Source: Alistipes senegalensis (GTDB lineage: Bacteria; Pseudomonadota; Gammaproteobacteria; Burkholderiales; Burkholderiaceae_D). From it: a DNA stretch of 64,000 nt. The stretch is taken from contig JAMPER010000003.1 of the NCBI GenBank assembly GCA_023664945.1, positions 24,032-88,031 on the forward strand, in the 5' to 3' direction. Position numbers and translations under genes: made by a program. Below, one piece after another: positions 17,901-26,700 of this stretch (position 1 is the first letter of the stretch; the number at the start of each line of letters is the position of its first letter). The notes under the pieces were generated by a model. It was not told the origin of the DNA. It saw only the letters and a list, made by a program, of their open reading frames with translations, and made no database searches.

Positions 17901-18060
17901 GCGCGTAACCCTGTTTTGTGAGGAAGGCGACGAGCAGTTTTTCTTCCACAGGGGCGTTGTTTTCCCGGTACCGCCAGTTGCCGAGGTATTCATAACCCAG
18001 TTTCCGGGTGAAAAGGGCAATGATGCGGTCTTGGGTGTGGCGTTCGGGGAAATCTGTCAT
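14989..18060 (-). CDS. hsdR: Type I restriction endonuclease, motor and nuclease subunit
   Basis: A 1023-residue HsdR. An N-terminal PD-ExK-type nuclease domain is seen in RPDLVLYLNGIAVAVMELKR (D and E-x-K). A superfamily-2 translocase follows with Walker A (HTQGSGKSL at about 280), the DECH motif (VFVDECHRSQSG) and GFTGTPL. The C-terminal helical domain should bind the HsdM/HsdS core. It cuts unmethylated DNA after ATP-driven translocation. It overlaps hsdS by four bases (ATGA) and is overlapped by the YgjP gene. All motifs look intact, so an active enzyme is expected. Confidence 0.95.
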   Translation of the reverse strand: MTDFPERHTQDRIIALFTRKLGYEYLGNWRYRENNAPVEEKLLVAFLTKQGYAPEQITPAVHQLQQAARLQGRSLYDANKAVYEQLHYGVNVQTRADKNHDTVFPIDWENPENNHFALAEEVTLREGQERRPDLVLYLNGIAVAVMELKRSAVSLVDGIAQFISNQRPEYNPGFFTAAQWLMACNASEGVRYGTIGTQAKYYLAWKEETENKEDANLPLLDRHLKQLCNKARLIELLHDFILFDGGVKKLPRPHQYHAIKRAQEALRARTGGIIWHTQGSGKSLLMVMLARWILTHRPESRILVVTDRVELDEQIEGNFISAGQDNITRITSASRLLPALGQHENRLLCALIHKFATLSQRGDQSLKAYIEALRSQKNLAVGELIVFVDECHRSQSGDLYRAMKATMPNAVFIGFTGTPLIKTDKKTTRELFGNYIHVYKFDEAVQDGVVLDLLYEARDIDQRLSEKEKIDALFEARTKTLNSWQKAELKKRWGTMQNLLSAKSRMEKIIGEIAFDFETKPILQSGRGNALLVAAGIRDACKYYELFQDSPLRGKCGIVTSYNPQTKDAAEDMGDNTETGRQFVYRTYQKLLQDITPLPGKTKAETYEAQIKERFKKEPAALSVVIVVDKLLTGFDAVPCSYLYIDKHMQDHSLFQAICRTNRIAQDEVDWKDFGRIVDFKDLFRQMENAIGVYTAELDPAPDGSDPQIRLQNRLTACREKLDAARQTFQLLCEQVAPPQGEEENIRYFCGNPENPEALTETESRRLALYQSAVKLLRAYAAIADEITDAGYTPEEATQIAAETRRAGELRNMVRMAAGEYLDTRPFEADMRNLLDRYVEAAAPRTLSAFENLPFLEIVAQSGIRETIAKKFAKFQSKEAVAEAVENNVRRAITSEHAANPEFYERMSKLLTALVEQRRANALAYEEYLRRLEEQILRPLQRGYNDGIPAACDTKAKRALYQNLNNNEELALNLHEDLLEHCPHDWRQNRAKQKVVKQRLAQYVVSREEVERLYPIIEAQEEY

Positions 18061-19289
18061 AGGAGGCGAATCTTTCCGGTAAGCAGTTGCTGCATCATGC
18101 CGCTTTTGAGCAGGCGGGTTTTGGCAAGCCTGTTTTCCAGCGCGGCGATTTCTTCATCCATGTCGGCAAGGACGGCAGCGATGGCGGTTTGTTCGGATTT
18201 ATCAGCCGGCGTGAGTATTTCAATATTTTCAAGGGTTGTTTTTGATATTTCCAGAAATGTTGATCCTGACGCCTGCGCTATTATCGTTTCTTTCATAGGT
18301 TGAATGGCATAATATAGCCATTCGTTATCGACATTATCAAAGCATGACAAATTCTTAAAGCCCTGATTTGTGGAGACTGGCGTTGCGGCAATAGCCAGTT
18401 CGCCTATTGTCGCGCGAGTGCAAAGTAATAAGGTTCCAGGTGGCAAAAGCGTAGCGGCGCTGTTTTTCATCCCTTTTTCTGTAATTTTTCTTTTTGAGGA
18501 AGATATATATTTTTTATGTGATTCTGTTATATCAGTCGGGACAATCCAAACAATATCGCCATGCCAATATTTTTCTATGGATGTATTGGGTGTACCGCCG
18601 CTCGATATGTTAGCCAGTGTTTTGATGGGTTTGGGATACCACCCTCCGGTAAACCCCGGCAGCCGCCGCTTTCCGGTGAGCAGTTCCTGCATGGCGCCCT
18701 GTTTGACAAGGCGCTTTTTTGCAAGGCTTTGTTCCAGGGCGTCGATAAGGGCATCCATGTCGGAAAGGGCTTCGGCGATGGCAGCTTGTTCGGAAGATGT
18801 TTTAGGTAAAGCAATAAGCGTATTTTTAATAATATTTGTATTTAAATTCATTTGTGAACCAGTTTGGCCTTTCTTTTGCCATGATGGTTCAAGATATTCT
18901 AAAATATAGTATAAAAATATTTTATTAATATTTGGATTATTAAATTCTACAAAACCATCGTGAATACATACATCGAGCATTGTGATAATTGGTTTTCCAA
19001 TAGTTGCGCAGATACTCATTATCAGAGCAGGATGTTGTATGAATCTGCTTTTTTGTATTCCCTTTGTACTAAGATGTTGTTCTGTATGAGAAAGAGTTTT
19101 ATGTACTGATGATATATCGCTTATTCTAACCCAACCAATTTTTGAATTTTCGTCAAACCAAACTGGACTTGCTATTGGACGGGGGCTTGCGCCACGAAAA
19201 ATGCCTTGGCAAATATCTTCCAGCGTTTTCACCTCCCAATCCTCTGGTATTTCCCCGACTTCGGTCAGTTTGTAGCCTTTCGTTACCAT
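18057..19289 (-). CDS. hsdS: Type I restriction specificity subunit
   Basis: A 410-residue HsdS with two target-recognition domains (about 15-150 and 215-345), each followed by a conserved helix: LPKTSSEQAAIAEALSDMDALIDALEQSLAKKR and the matching second copy ending in AALENRLAKTRLLKSGMMQQLLTGKIRLL. The repeated LTGKRRLPG and LTGKIRLL stretches mark the pseudo-symmetry. The two recognition domains are more AT-rich than the flanks, as expected of exchangeable specificity cassettes. It sets the bipartite DNA target for methylation and cutting. It overlaps hsdM at its 5' end and hsdR at its 3' end. No inverted partner fragments for shuffling were seen nearby. Confidence 0.95.
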   Translation of the reverse strand: MVTKGYKLTEVGEIPEDWEVKTLEDICQGIFRGASPRPIASPVWFDENSKIGWVRISDISSVHKTLSHTEQHLSTKGIQKSRFIQHPALIMSICATIGKPIITMLDVCIHDGFVEFNNPNINKIFLYYILEYLEPSWQKKGQTGSQMNLNTNIIKNTLIALPKTSSEQAAIAEALSDMDALIDALEQSLAKKRLVKQGAMQELLTGKRRLPGFTGGWYPKPIKTLANISSGGTPNTSIEKYWHGDIVWIVPTDITESHKKYISSSKRKITEKGMKNSAATLLPPGTLLLCTRATIGELAIAATPVSTNQGFKNLSCFDNVDNEWLYYAIQPMKETIIAQASGSTFLEISKTTLENIEILTPADKSEQTAIAAVLADMDEEIAALENRLAKTRLLKSGMMQQLLTGKIRLL

Positions 19290-21724
19290 GTGAAGCCCAT
19301 TCTTTTGAGGTGGGCGCGCACTTTGTTTTCCTGTTCGGTGACGGCGGCCTCCAGTTCGGGCAGGGGGCGGGCGTAGCGCGCTGCCAGTTCCTGGATGCGG
19401 CTGATTAACTGCTGTTCGGTGTTTTCAATGAGGACGGCAAGGCTTTGCGCCAGCTGCGCCAGCCATTTATCGTTGATGACAAGGTTTTTTGTTTCTTCTT
19501 CGGTTAATTGCCGGATGCGGTTTTGGGCGGCGGCATCCAGCGCTTTTTCTTTTTCCCTGAGGTCTTTTTTCAGTTTGCCGGCCGTGTTGGACAGTTGCCG
19601 CCATTTTTCCAGCCGGGCAAATTCTTCGGCGTAGAGCAGGTTTTCCAGCTGGTGTTGTTTTATCAGTTTTTTGATTTCGGCGACGGCTTTCTTTTTGCTT
19701 TTTTCTTTTTCGCCGCTGTTTTCGCTTTTCTGGTTCAGGACGGGGGTTTGTGCTTCGGCGTCTTCTTCTTCAAGCGCTCGCTGTTCTTCCTGAAGGGAGG
19801 CGAGTTTTTCCTGAAGGCGGTCTATGGCTGCCTGTTCCCGGGGGAAATAGCGGGCGACAACGAGGGGTTTGGGCGTGAGGTCGCAGGACCAGCCTTTGTT
19901 TTTTTCCTGGCCTTTGTTTTTGCCGTTTCGGGTGATTTCCACGATGTTTTCGATTTCGGGCTTCCAGCCGTTTTGACTGATGCTGTAGCAGTCGTCCTGC
20001 ATGGTGTTTTCCCACAGGTCCATGAAGGCCTGATAGACGGCGTAGTTGTCGATGAGGGGCTGGCCGGCAAAGTGGGCGAGCAGATCTTCCGCGGTGGTTT
20101 CGCCCAGGGGGTTGCCGGGTTCTCCCTGCCTGAAGGCGGCCAGGCGCGGCCGCTGTTTTTGCTGCCAGGCGGCATAGCGGCTCCTGACGCCTTGTTTGAA
20201 GGCAAGCATTTCGGGGTGCTGCTGCACGGTGCGGCGGATGTCGCCTGCTTCTATGGCAAGGCGCAGGCAGCCGGGGCGGCCCGGCAGGGGAGTAAAGAGG
20301 GCGTTTTTCAGGCCGGGGCAGATTTGCCAGCAGGCCGCCAGTTTTTCCACGTCTTTGGCCGGGATGCCGCCGCGCAGGTGGGCTTCGATGTTTTGGCTGT
20401 CTTCGGTTTCGCGGCTGTCAATATAACGGGGCAGATTGAGGTTGCTGTTGTTTTTTTCGATGATTTCCTGATGGCTGACCAGGCGGGAGTAGCCTGGTAT
20501 TTCGCGCTGGCGGGTGAAGACGTCAATGATGCGGTGGATGTCGCGGGCGCGCAGGCGGTTTTTGGGGCCGTCTTTGGCGTAATCGCGGCTTGCGTCTATC
20601 ATGAAGATGCCTTTGCGGGCGGCGGCGTTTTCTTTATCGAGCACGATGAGGCAGGCGGGGATGCCGGTGCCGTAGAAGAGGTTTGGCGGCAGGCCAATGA
20701 TGCCTTTGATAACGCCGCGCCTGATGAGTTCCCGCCGGATGCCGGCTTCGGCGTTGCCGCGAAAGAGGACGCCGTGCGGGAGGACGCAGACGCCTTTGCC
20801 GGCGGGGCTCATGGAGGCGAGGATGTGCAGCAGGTAGGCGTAATCGCCGTTTTTTTCGGGAGGAACGCCGAGGTGAAAGCGTTCCCAGCTGTCTTTTTCG
20901 GGGACGAGTCCCAGGCTCCAGGCTTTGTCGGAGAAGGGGGGATTGGCCACGACGTAGTCGAAGGTTTGCAGGGCTTCGCCACGCTGAAATCTAGGGCTGG
21001 TCAGGGTGTTGCCGCCTTCGATGGCGGCTGTGGCAAAGCCGTGCAGAACCATGTTCATGCGGGCAAGGCCCTGGGTGGCAATGTCTTTTTCCTGGCCGTA
21101 GAGGCTGATATTGGCGTCGGCGGCGTCGCCCATTTTAAGGAGGAGGGAGCCGGAGCCGCAGGTGGGGTCGTAAACGGTAGTGCCGGCGGTAGTTTTGGCA
21201 CCGGCGATACCGGTGATACCGGTGATGACGCGGCTGACTTCGGGCGGGGTGTAGAACTGGCCTTTGCTTTTGCCGCTTTCGGTGGCGAAGTGGCGCATGA
21301 GGTATTCGTAGGCGTCGCCCAGAATATCGTCTCCGTCGGCGCGGTTGCGGGTGAAGTCCAGGTTTTCGAAGATGCCGATCAGGGCTGTCAGGCGGTCAAC
21401 CCTGTCCTGGCCGCTGCCGAGTTTGGCTTCGTCGTTAAAGTTGGCGAAAGGGGGCAGGTCGTTGGCTTCGGCGATGGGCGCAAGAATGTTTTTGTTGATC
21501 CGGTCGCCTATGTCAGGTTTGCCTTTCAGGGCGGTCATGTCGGCAAAGGAGGCACCTTTCGGGACGGTGATTTCCGCGTAGTCGCCGGTGTATTTGTCGC
21601 TGATGTATTTGACGAAGAGGAGGGCCAGGACGTAATCCTTGTACTGGCTGGCGTCCATGCCGCCGCGCAGGGCGTCGCAGGATTGCCAGAGCCGGGTATA
21701 GATTGCGGATTTTTTCAGCGCCAT
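19283..21724 (-). CDS. hsdM: Type I DNA adenine methyltransferase with long C-terminal extension
   Basis: An 813-residue HsdM. The N-terminal helical domain is followed by the SAM-binding motif DPTCGSGSLLLKMG at about 180 and the catalytic NPPF (VVANPPFSDKAW at about 260), giving N6-adenine methylation. Standard HsdM proteins are about 500-530 residues. Here another ~300 residues follow, rich in Lys/Glu and predicted coiled coil (about 610-790), ending RAHLKRMGFTW. Such extended HsdMs form a known subgroup. It is the first gene of the operon, with a good promoter 50 bases upstream. It overlaps hsdS by seven bases. Confidence 0.94.
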   Translation of the reverse strand: MALKKSAIYTRLWQSCDALRGGMDASQYKDYVLALLFVKYISDKYTGDYAEITVPKGASFADMTALKGKPDIGDRINKNILAPIAEANDLPPFANFNDEAKLGSGQDRVDRLTALIGIFENLDFTRNRADGDDILGDAYEYLMRHFATESGKSKGQFYTPPEVSRVITGITGIAGAKTTAGTTVYDPTCGSGSLLLKMGDAADANISLYGQEKDIATQGLARMNMVLHGFATAAIEGGNTLTSPRFQRGEALQTFDYVVANPPFSDKAWSLGLVPEKDSWERFHLGVPPEKNGDYAYLLHILASMSPAGKGVCVLPHGVLFRGNAEAGIRRELIRRGVIKGIIGLPPNLFYGTGIPACLIVLDKENAAARKGIFMIDASRDYAKDGPKNRLRARDIHRIIDVFTRQREIPGYSRLVSHQEIIEKNNSNLNLPRYIDSRETEDSQNIEAHLRGGIPAKDVEKLAACWQICPGLKNALFTPLPGRPGCLRLAIEAGDIRRTVQQHPEMLAFKQGVRSRYAAWQQKQRPRLAAFRQGEPGNPLGETTAEDLLAHFAGQPLIDNYAVYQAFMDLWENTMQDDCYSISQNGWKPEIENIVEITRNGKNKGQEKNKGWSCDLTPKPLVVARYFPREQAAIDRLQEKLASLQEEQRALEEEDAEAQTPVLNQKSENSGEKEKSKKKAVAEIKKLIKQHQLENLLYAEEFARLEKWRQLSNTAGKLKKDLREKEKALDAAAQNRIRQLTEEETKNLVINDKWLAQLAQSLAVLIENTEQQLISRIQELAARYARPLPELEAAVTEQENKVRAHLKRMGFTW

Positions 21725-21767
21725 CGGGGGTGTTTTTTATGGGAAAGGGCGGATGGATGTGCGTGGG

Positions 21768-21796
21768 AGTATGACAAGCCTGCCGGGTTTTGTCAA
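21768..21796 (-). promoter_or_regulatory. Promoter of the hsdMSR-ygjP operon
   Basis: On the minus strand TTGACA (21796-21791) and CATACT (21773-21768) are separated by exactly 17 bases, in the 140-base gap between recD and hsdM, about 45 bases before the hsdM start. The consensus -35 suggests a fairly strong constitutive promoter. Confidence 0.65.
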
Positions 21797-21864
21797 AAAG
21801 GGGCGGTGTATTGTGAAAGAGCGCAGGGTGTTGTCGCTGTGGGTTGCAGGTAGCGGCAATATGG

Positions 21865-23721
21865 TTAGTCGCTTTGTTCCGGGGTGTTTCCGGCGCTGGC
21901 TTCCCGCAGGCGGGCAGCCAGCCCGGAGTGCCTGTGTACTGATGCGCCAATGGCAGTATGGAGGATTGTTTCGGCGCAGGCCAGCCAGACGTGCTGCCGT
22001 GCGCGGGTGACGGCGGTGTACAACAGTTCGCGCGTAAGAAGCGGGCCGGGAGTTGGCGGCATCAGGATAAGAAGGGATTCAAATTCCGAGCCTTGCGACT
22101 GGTGTACTGTCATGGCGAAGGCGGTTTCATGGGCTGGCAGCCGGGCAGGCGGTATGGTGCGGAATCCGTTTTTCCCGTCCGGAAAACAGACGGTTTGCCT
22201 GCCTTGCCCGGTTGGCAGAACCAGGCCGATATCCCCGTTGAAAAGCCGTAGGCTGTAATCGTTTTGCCGTATCATGACGGGCCGGCCTGTGTACCATATT
22301 TCCTGCTGCGGGGTTTCCCGTTTTGCCTTGAACCAGGCCGAGATAAGCGCATTGACGGCTTCTGCTCCCTGAGGGCCTTCCCGGAGCGCGCAAAGCACCC
22401 GGAAACGTTCGAAGGCTTCAAAGGCAGCGGCAGGGTTTTCCGGGGAGCAGTTGTTGATTGCCCGGAGATAGGCGGCATAGTTTTCGCGGATGCAGGCGGC
22501 GGCTTGTCCGTTGGGTGCGGCGTTGGCGTTTGGCAGCCAGGTCAGCGAACTATCCGGGGAGTTTGCCAGTACGGCGCAGGCATCGGCTGTGTTGCCTTCA
22601 CGCACAGCCAGCGCAAGGCGGCTGATGCCGGAGTTTTCGCCAAAACGGAAGTTTTGCGTCAGCCATACGGTGTTGTCCTGCCATGGCGGCTGTGTTGCCT
22701 GAGCGGGCGGAAGGATTGTTTTTTCGGGGATGCCTGTCATGGCGGCAAGATCGGCTGTGCAGGCAGGCGTGAGCGCGGGGCAGGCCGAGAGTTCGGCGAA
22801 AACGGCGCCGGCTTCCACGGCCGCGAGCTGGTCTTTGTCTCCCAGCATGATGAGGCGCGCATGCGAAGGTAGGGCTTGAAGCAGGCGGCAGGCCAGCGCC
22901 AGGTCGACCATGGAGGCTTCATCGACAACCAGGATGTCCAGTGCCAGGGGACGCCCGGCATGGCGTCTGAAAACGCCCGGCCGAGAAGTGGCTTCCAACA
23001 GACGGTGCAGGGTGAAGGCTTCTGTTGGCATGGCGGCCTGTATTTTTTCAGGGAAGCGCGCTGTCTGGTGACGCAGGGCTTCCAGCATACGCATGGCAGC
23101 TTTGCCGGTGGGCGCGGCCAGTGTGATGCGGGTTTGCGGGTTGAGGGAAAGCAGGCAGGCCAGGATGGCGGCTACGGTGGTGGTTTTGCCGGTTCCCGGG
23201 CCACCGCTGATGACAGTGAGGCGCTGCCTTAGGGCGAGTGCTGCTGCAAGCCGCTGCCAGTCGGCTCCGGTGGTTTTTTGCGGTCCGAAAAAATGCGCCA
23301 GGCTTTCTTTTGCGGCAACCATATCGACCGGCAGGGTTTCATGCAGGGATAAAAGCCGTTTTGCAAGGGCGCGCTCATAGGCAAAGTAACGATGAAGGTA
23401 CAGGCGGTTTTCTGCATCCAGCACCATCGGCAGGTTGCCGGGCGAGTGAGGTGTGCCGACCAGCCCTGAAGTCAAGAGGGTAGGACGCAGATCTTCGGAC
23501 GGAGGCAGGTTTTCTTCATCTGACACCATTTCCAGCGGCAGGCAGACATGCCCGGCTGATACAGCCAGGCTCAGCCGGCGTGCCAGTTCCGGCAGCCATT
23601 TCATTGCCTGCTCATCTGCATGTTGTTCCTGTGCCCACAGCCTGACATGTTCGGCAAAGGCATCAGCCAGCAGACCAGGCGGTGTTGGGGAAAATGGTGT
23701 CATACCGGGGTTCCTTCCCAA
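21865..23721 (-). CDS. recD: Exonuclease V alpha subunit, 5'-3' helicase
   Basis: A 618-residue superfamily-1B helicase. It has Walker A (ISGGPGTGKTTTV at about 170), Walker B (LVVDEASMVDL), the motif FRFGENSGISRLA and a C-terminal MTVHQSQGSEFESLLI (motif V) with TAVTRARQHVWL (motif VI). It is the fast motor of RecBCD. It overlaps the 3' end of recB by about 20 bases and is the last gene of recC-recB-recD. The length fits the family (about 600). The complex repairs double-strand breaks and degrades linear foreign DNA, so it also counts as phage defence. Confidence 0.95.
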   Translation of the reverse strand: MGRNPGMTPFSPTPPGLLADAFAEHVRLWAQEQHADEQAMKWLPELARRLSLAVSAGHVCLPLEMVSDEENLPPSEDLRPTLLTSGLVGTPHSPGNLPMVLDAENRLYLHRYFAYERALAKRLLSLHETLPVDMVAAKESLAHFFGPQKTTGADWQRLAAALALRQRLTVISGGPGTGKTTTVAAILACLLSLNPQTRITLAAPTGKAAMRMLEALRHQTARFPEKIQAAMPTEAFTLHRLLEATSRPGVFRRHAGRPLALDILVVDEASMVDLALACRLLQALPSHARLIMLGDKDQLAAVEAGAVFAELSACPALTPACTADLAAMTGIPEKTILPPAQATQPPWQDNTVWLTQNFRFGENSGISRLALAVREGNTADACAVLANSPDSSLTWLPNANAAPNGQAAACIRENYAAYLRAINNCSPENPAAAFEAFERFRVLCALREGPQGAEAVNALISAWFKAKRETPQQEIWYTGRPVMIRQNDYSLRLFNGDIGLVLPTGQGRQTVCFPDGKNGFRTIPPARLPAHETAFAMTVHQSQGSEFESLLILMPPTPGPLLTRELLYTAVTRARQHVWLACAETILHTAIGASVHRHSGLAARLREASAGNTPEQSD

Positions 23722-26700
23722 AGCAGGGTATCCAGGTGGCGGATGGTTTCTTCAGCAGCGCGATGGAAGAAGACGCCGCAGGGGCTGCCGCCGGCGGTTT
23801 TCCATGCCGGCCGGACACCGCGCACGAAAAGATAGAGCACTCCGCCAAAGTACCGGTTATAGGTATAGCCTGGCAGGCGCTGCGAGAGATAACGATTTAA
23901 CGCAACGGTGTAGAGCAGGTGCTGGAGATGGTAGTGGTGTTGTGCCATGGCTTCTTCAAGCGCTGTGCCGGTATAGTCTGCCGGGGCCATGCCCAGGAAA
24001 TTGGATTTCCAGTCCACCAGGTAAAAACGGCTGTTGTGTTCAACAACCAGGTCTATCATGCCTTTGATGTAGCCTTCCAGCACAGGGAAGGCCAGGCGCG
24101 ATCCCCGGTATGCGCTGTCCATGAGTGTATTCATGGCGGCTGCCGGCAGGTGTTTTACCGGCAGGAAGAATTCCAGTTCGGTCAGGCGTTTGTCCATGCC
24201 TACGGTTTCCAGGCGCAGGCCGTCGTGGAGCGGGGTAGCCAGAACCTGGCGCAGCATACTGCGGATCATGCCGGGCAGCGCGCCGGATTGTTCTTTCTGT
24301 GGCATGGCGGTTCCATGCGGCGGATGGCGGAGCAGGGCCTGGCTGATGGCCTGTTCCCAGGTGGTTTCATCGGTAAAGTCTGCTTTTTCAAAGACAGCAT
24401 GGAGGCAATTTCCTGCATAGCGTGAGGCAGGAAAGTACAGGATATCGTCCGGCGGCAATGCCGGGTTTTCTTCTTCCGGCAGTTGCCCGGCGGTACGCTC
24501 GTCGCGGTCGCTTCCCTGTGTTTCATGCGCAGCGCCGTAAACCAGGGCGGAGTAGCTGCCGATTCGCCATCCGGGCGCAATCCATGGCGGCAGGGGCAAA
24601 GCTTGCAGGGGCGGAAGCGATTCTGCTGCGGGCAGCGGCAGGTTCGGGTTGGCCTTGTCTGCCATGGGCAAGGCTGCCAGCGTAATGCCGGTATCATTGC
24701 CTGCGAGCGATTGCCAGCCTGCCTCAATGGCGTTTACCCGTTTTTCATCTCCTTCTTTCAGCCATGTTTGCGGTGTGATGCCGCTGCTTACCAGCCAGTT
24801 AAGGGTACCGCTTGTGCTGGCCTTGATGCTGGGTTTGCCGCTGGTCGGCTGAAGGTAGCAGCCTGCGATGAGGTAACAACGGTAAATGGCTCTTGTCAGC
24901 GCTACATAGATCAGCCGCAGGTGTTCTGCCGCCTCTTCTATTTGCATAAGGCTCCTGATGGCTTCTTGCTGATCCGGGCCATGTTCCCTGAAGTCCATAA
25001 CCAGCTGCCCGTTTTCCTGCCAGAGCAGGCCGGGCAGGCTGCTTTTCCGGTTGATCCGGTTGGCATCCCAAAGAAACGGGCAAAAGATAAAGGGGAATTC
25101 CAGCCCTTTGGCGGCATGGATGGTGATGATGCGAATGAGCCGGTCGTCTGATTCGAGCCTAAGCTGTGTCTGTTCGTCCGGGCGGGTATCCCGCTGCCTG
25201 GCTATCCACCTCAGGAGGGACTCAGGCAGGGGATATGCCTGTCCTGCCTCATGGAGCAGTTCGGCCAGGTGCAGCAGGTTGGTCAGGCGGCGCTCTCCCT
25301 CCGGCAGCGCCATCAGCCGGGCAGGGATGTCATGGCTGCTGATGATTTGCCGGATGGCAAATCCTGCGCCGTGCTCCAGCCAGGCTGCCTGACAGGCCAT
25401 GAATTTTTCCAGCCAGTCGAGCTGTAACGCATCGTGGCTGGCGATTTCTTCTATGGTGGCGGCGTTTAGCCCCAGCAGTTCTGTTGCCAGCGCTGCTTTC
25501 ATCCTTGCCAGGCTGCGCGGCTGGGCGACAGCGGCCAGGATGATGGCCAGTTCGCCGGCTTCCTGCGATGCCCAGATGCTGTTTGGCGACAGGGAAACGC
25601 TGGGAAGGCCCAAGGCGGCCAGTGCCTGCTGTATAATATCTGCCTCGTTGTGGGTGCGTACCAGCACGGCGATATCCGATGCCTTGAGGGGCATATCGCC
25701 AATGGTGATTTTCTTATTGTTGCCGGCGGCCAGAAGGCGGACGATTTCTGCTGCCGTTGCGGCAGCAGAAGCCTGCCTGGCTTCTGCCCGTGTCAGGCGT
25801 GTTTCGTCTGTATGGGGCAGCTGCCAGACGACTATGCCGTTTTTTGCCGCTTTGCCGGGTATGCTTGTATCTTGCAGCGCCTCGCGTTTCCGCTTTCCCG
25901 GCAAAGCCGGCAGGTAGCTGATGCCCTCCAGCATGAAGGCTTTCGGGTTGTGCATGAAAAGGGTGTTGCAGGCGGCAATGATTTCCGGGGCTGATCGCTG
26001 GTTGGCGGTTAGGGCGTAAGTGTTGTCCACTTCTTTTTTTGCTGCCAGGTAAGTATGCAGGTCGGCGTTTCGAAAACGGTAGATGGCCTGCTTGGGGTCA
26101 CCCACCAGGAAGAGCGGTTGTTCGGAACCGGCATAGATGGCCCGAAAAATGAAAAGCTGGATGGGGTCGGTATCCTGGAATTCATCGACCAGTGCTGCCG
26201 GGCACAGGCTGCGGATGGCTTTGGGCAGGCCTGGCAGGGCCGGATTGCGCAGGGCATCGTACAGGCGGTAGAGCATGTCGTCCGGCGAAAGGAGGCGGTT
26301 GGCCTGCCTGCGGCGGCGGACTTCTGCTGTTTCTTCCGACAGCTGGCAAAGCAGGTGCAGGTAAGCACGTTCCAGCATTGACAGTACGGTATCCCGCTTT
26401 TCCATCCATGCCTGGGCGCAGGCGAAGAAAGGATGCGAGGGCGCGGTTTTCCCTTTGTTTTGGGCAGCTTCAAGTGCTGATGTGGTCAGTTTTCCCAGGC
26501 GCTCGAGCGAGCCGGGTTCGGAAAGGGTAAACAGGGCGGCCGGGTCGCCATGCCGGAAAAGTTGCTCATAGGTATCCAGAATTTGTGGCAGGTTTTTAGT
26601 TGGGTATTTTTTGGCGCTGATGTTTTTTTCTTCCAGTGCCCTGGCGATGATGCCGGACAGTGTTTCCCGGCATGAGGGCCACAAGTCTGCCAGTTCGTTG

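Noticed and set aside
14989-18060. HsdR as the missing ZorD helicase
   Set aside because: The motifs and operon with hsdM and hsdS make it a type I restriction subunit; ZorD is a SNF2-type protein and would lie beside zorC.
19508-21853. 781-codon open frame on the plus strand
   Set aside because: It is antisense to hsdM, composed largely of Gly, Phe, Ala and Val, without any domain or ribosome site. It is a shadow of the methylase gene.
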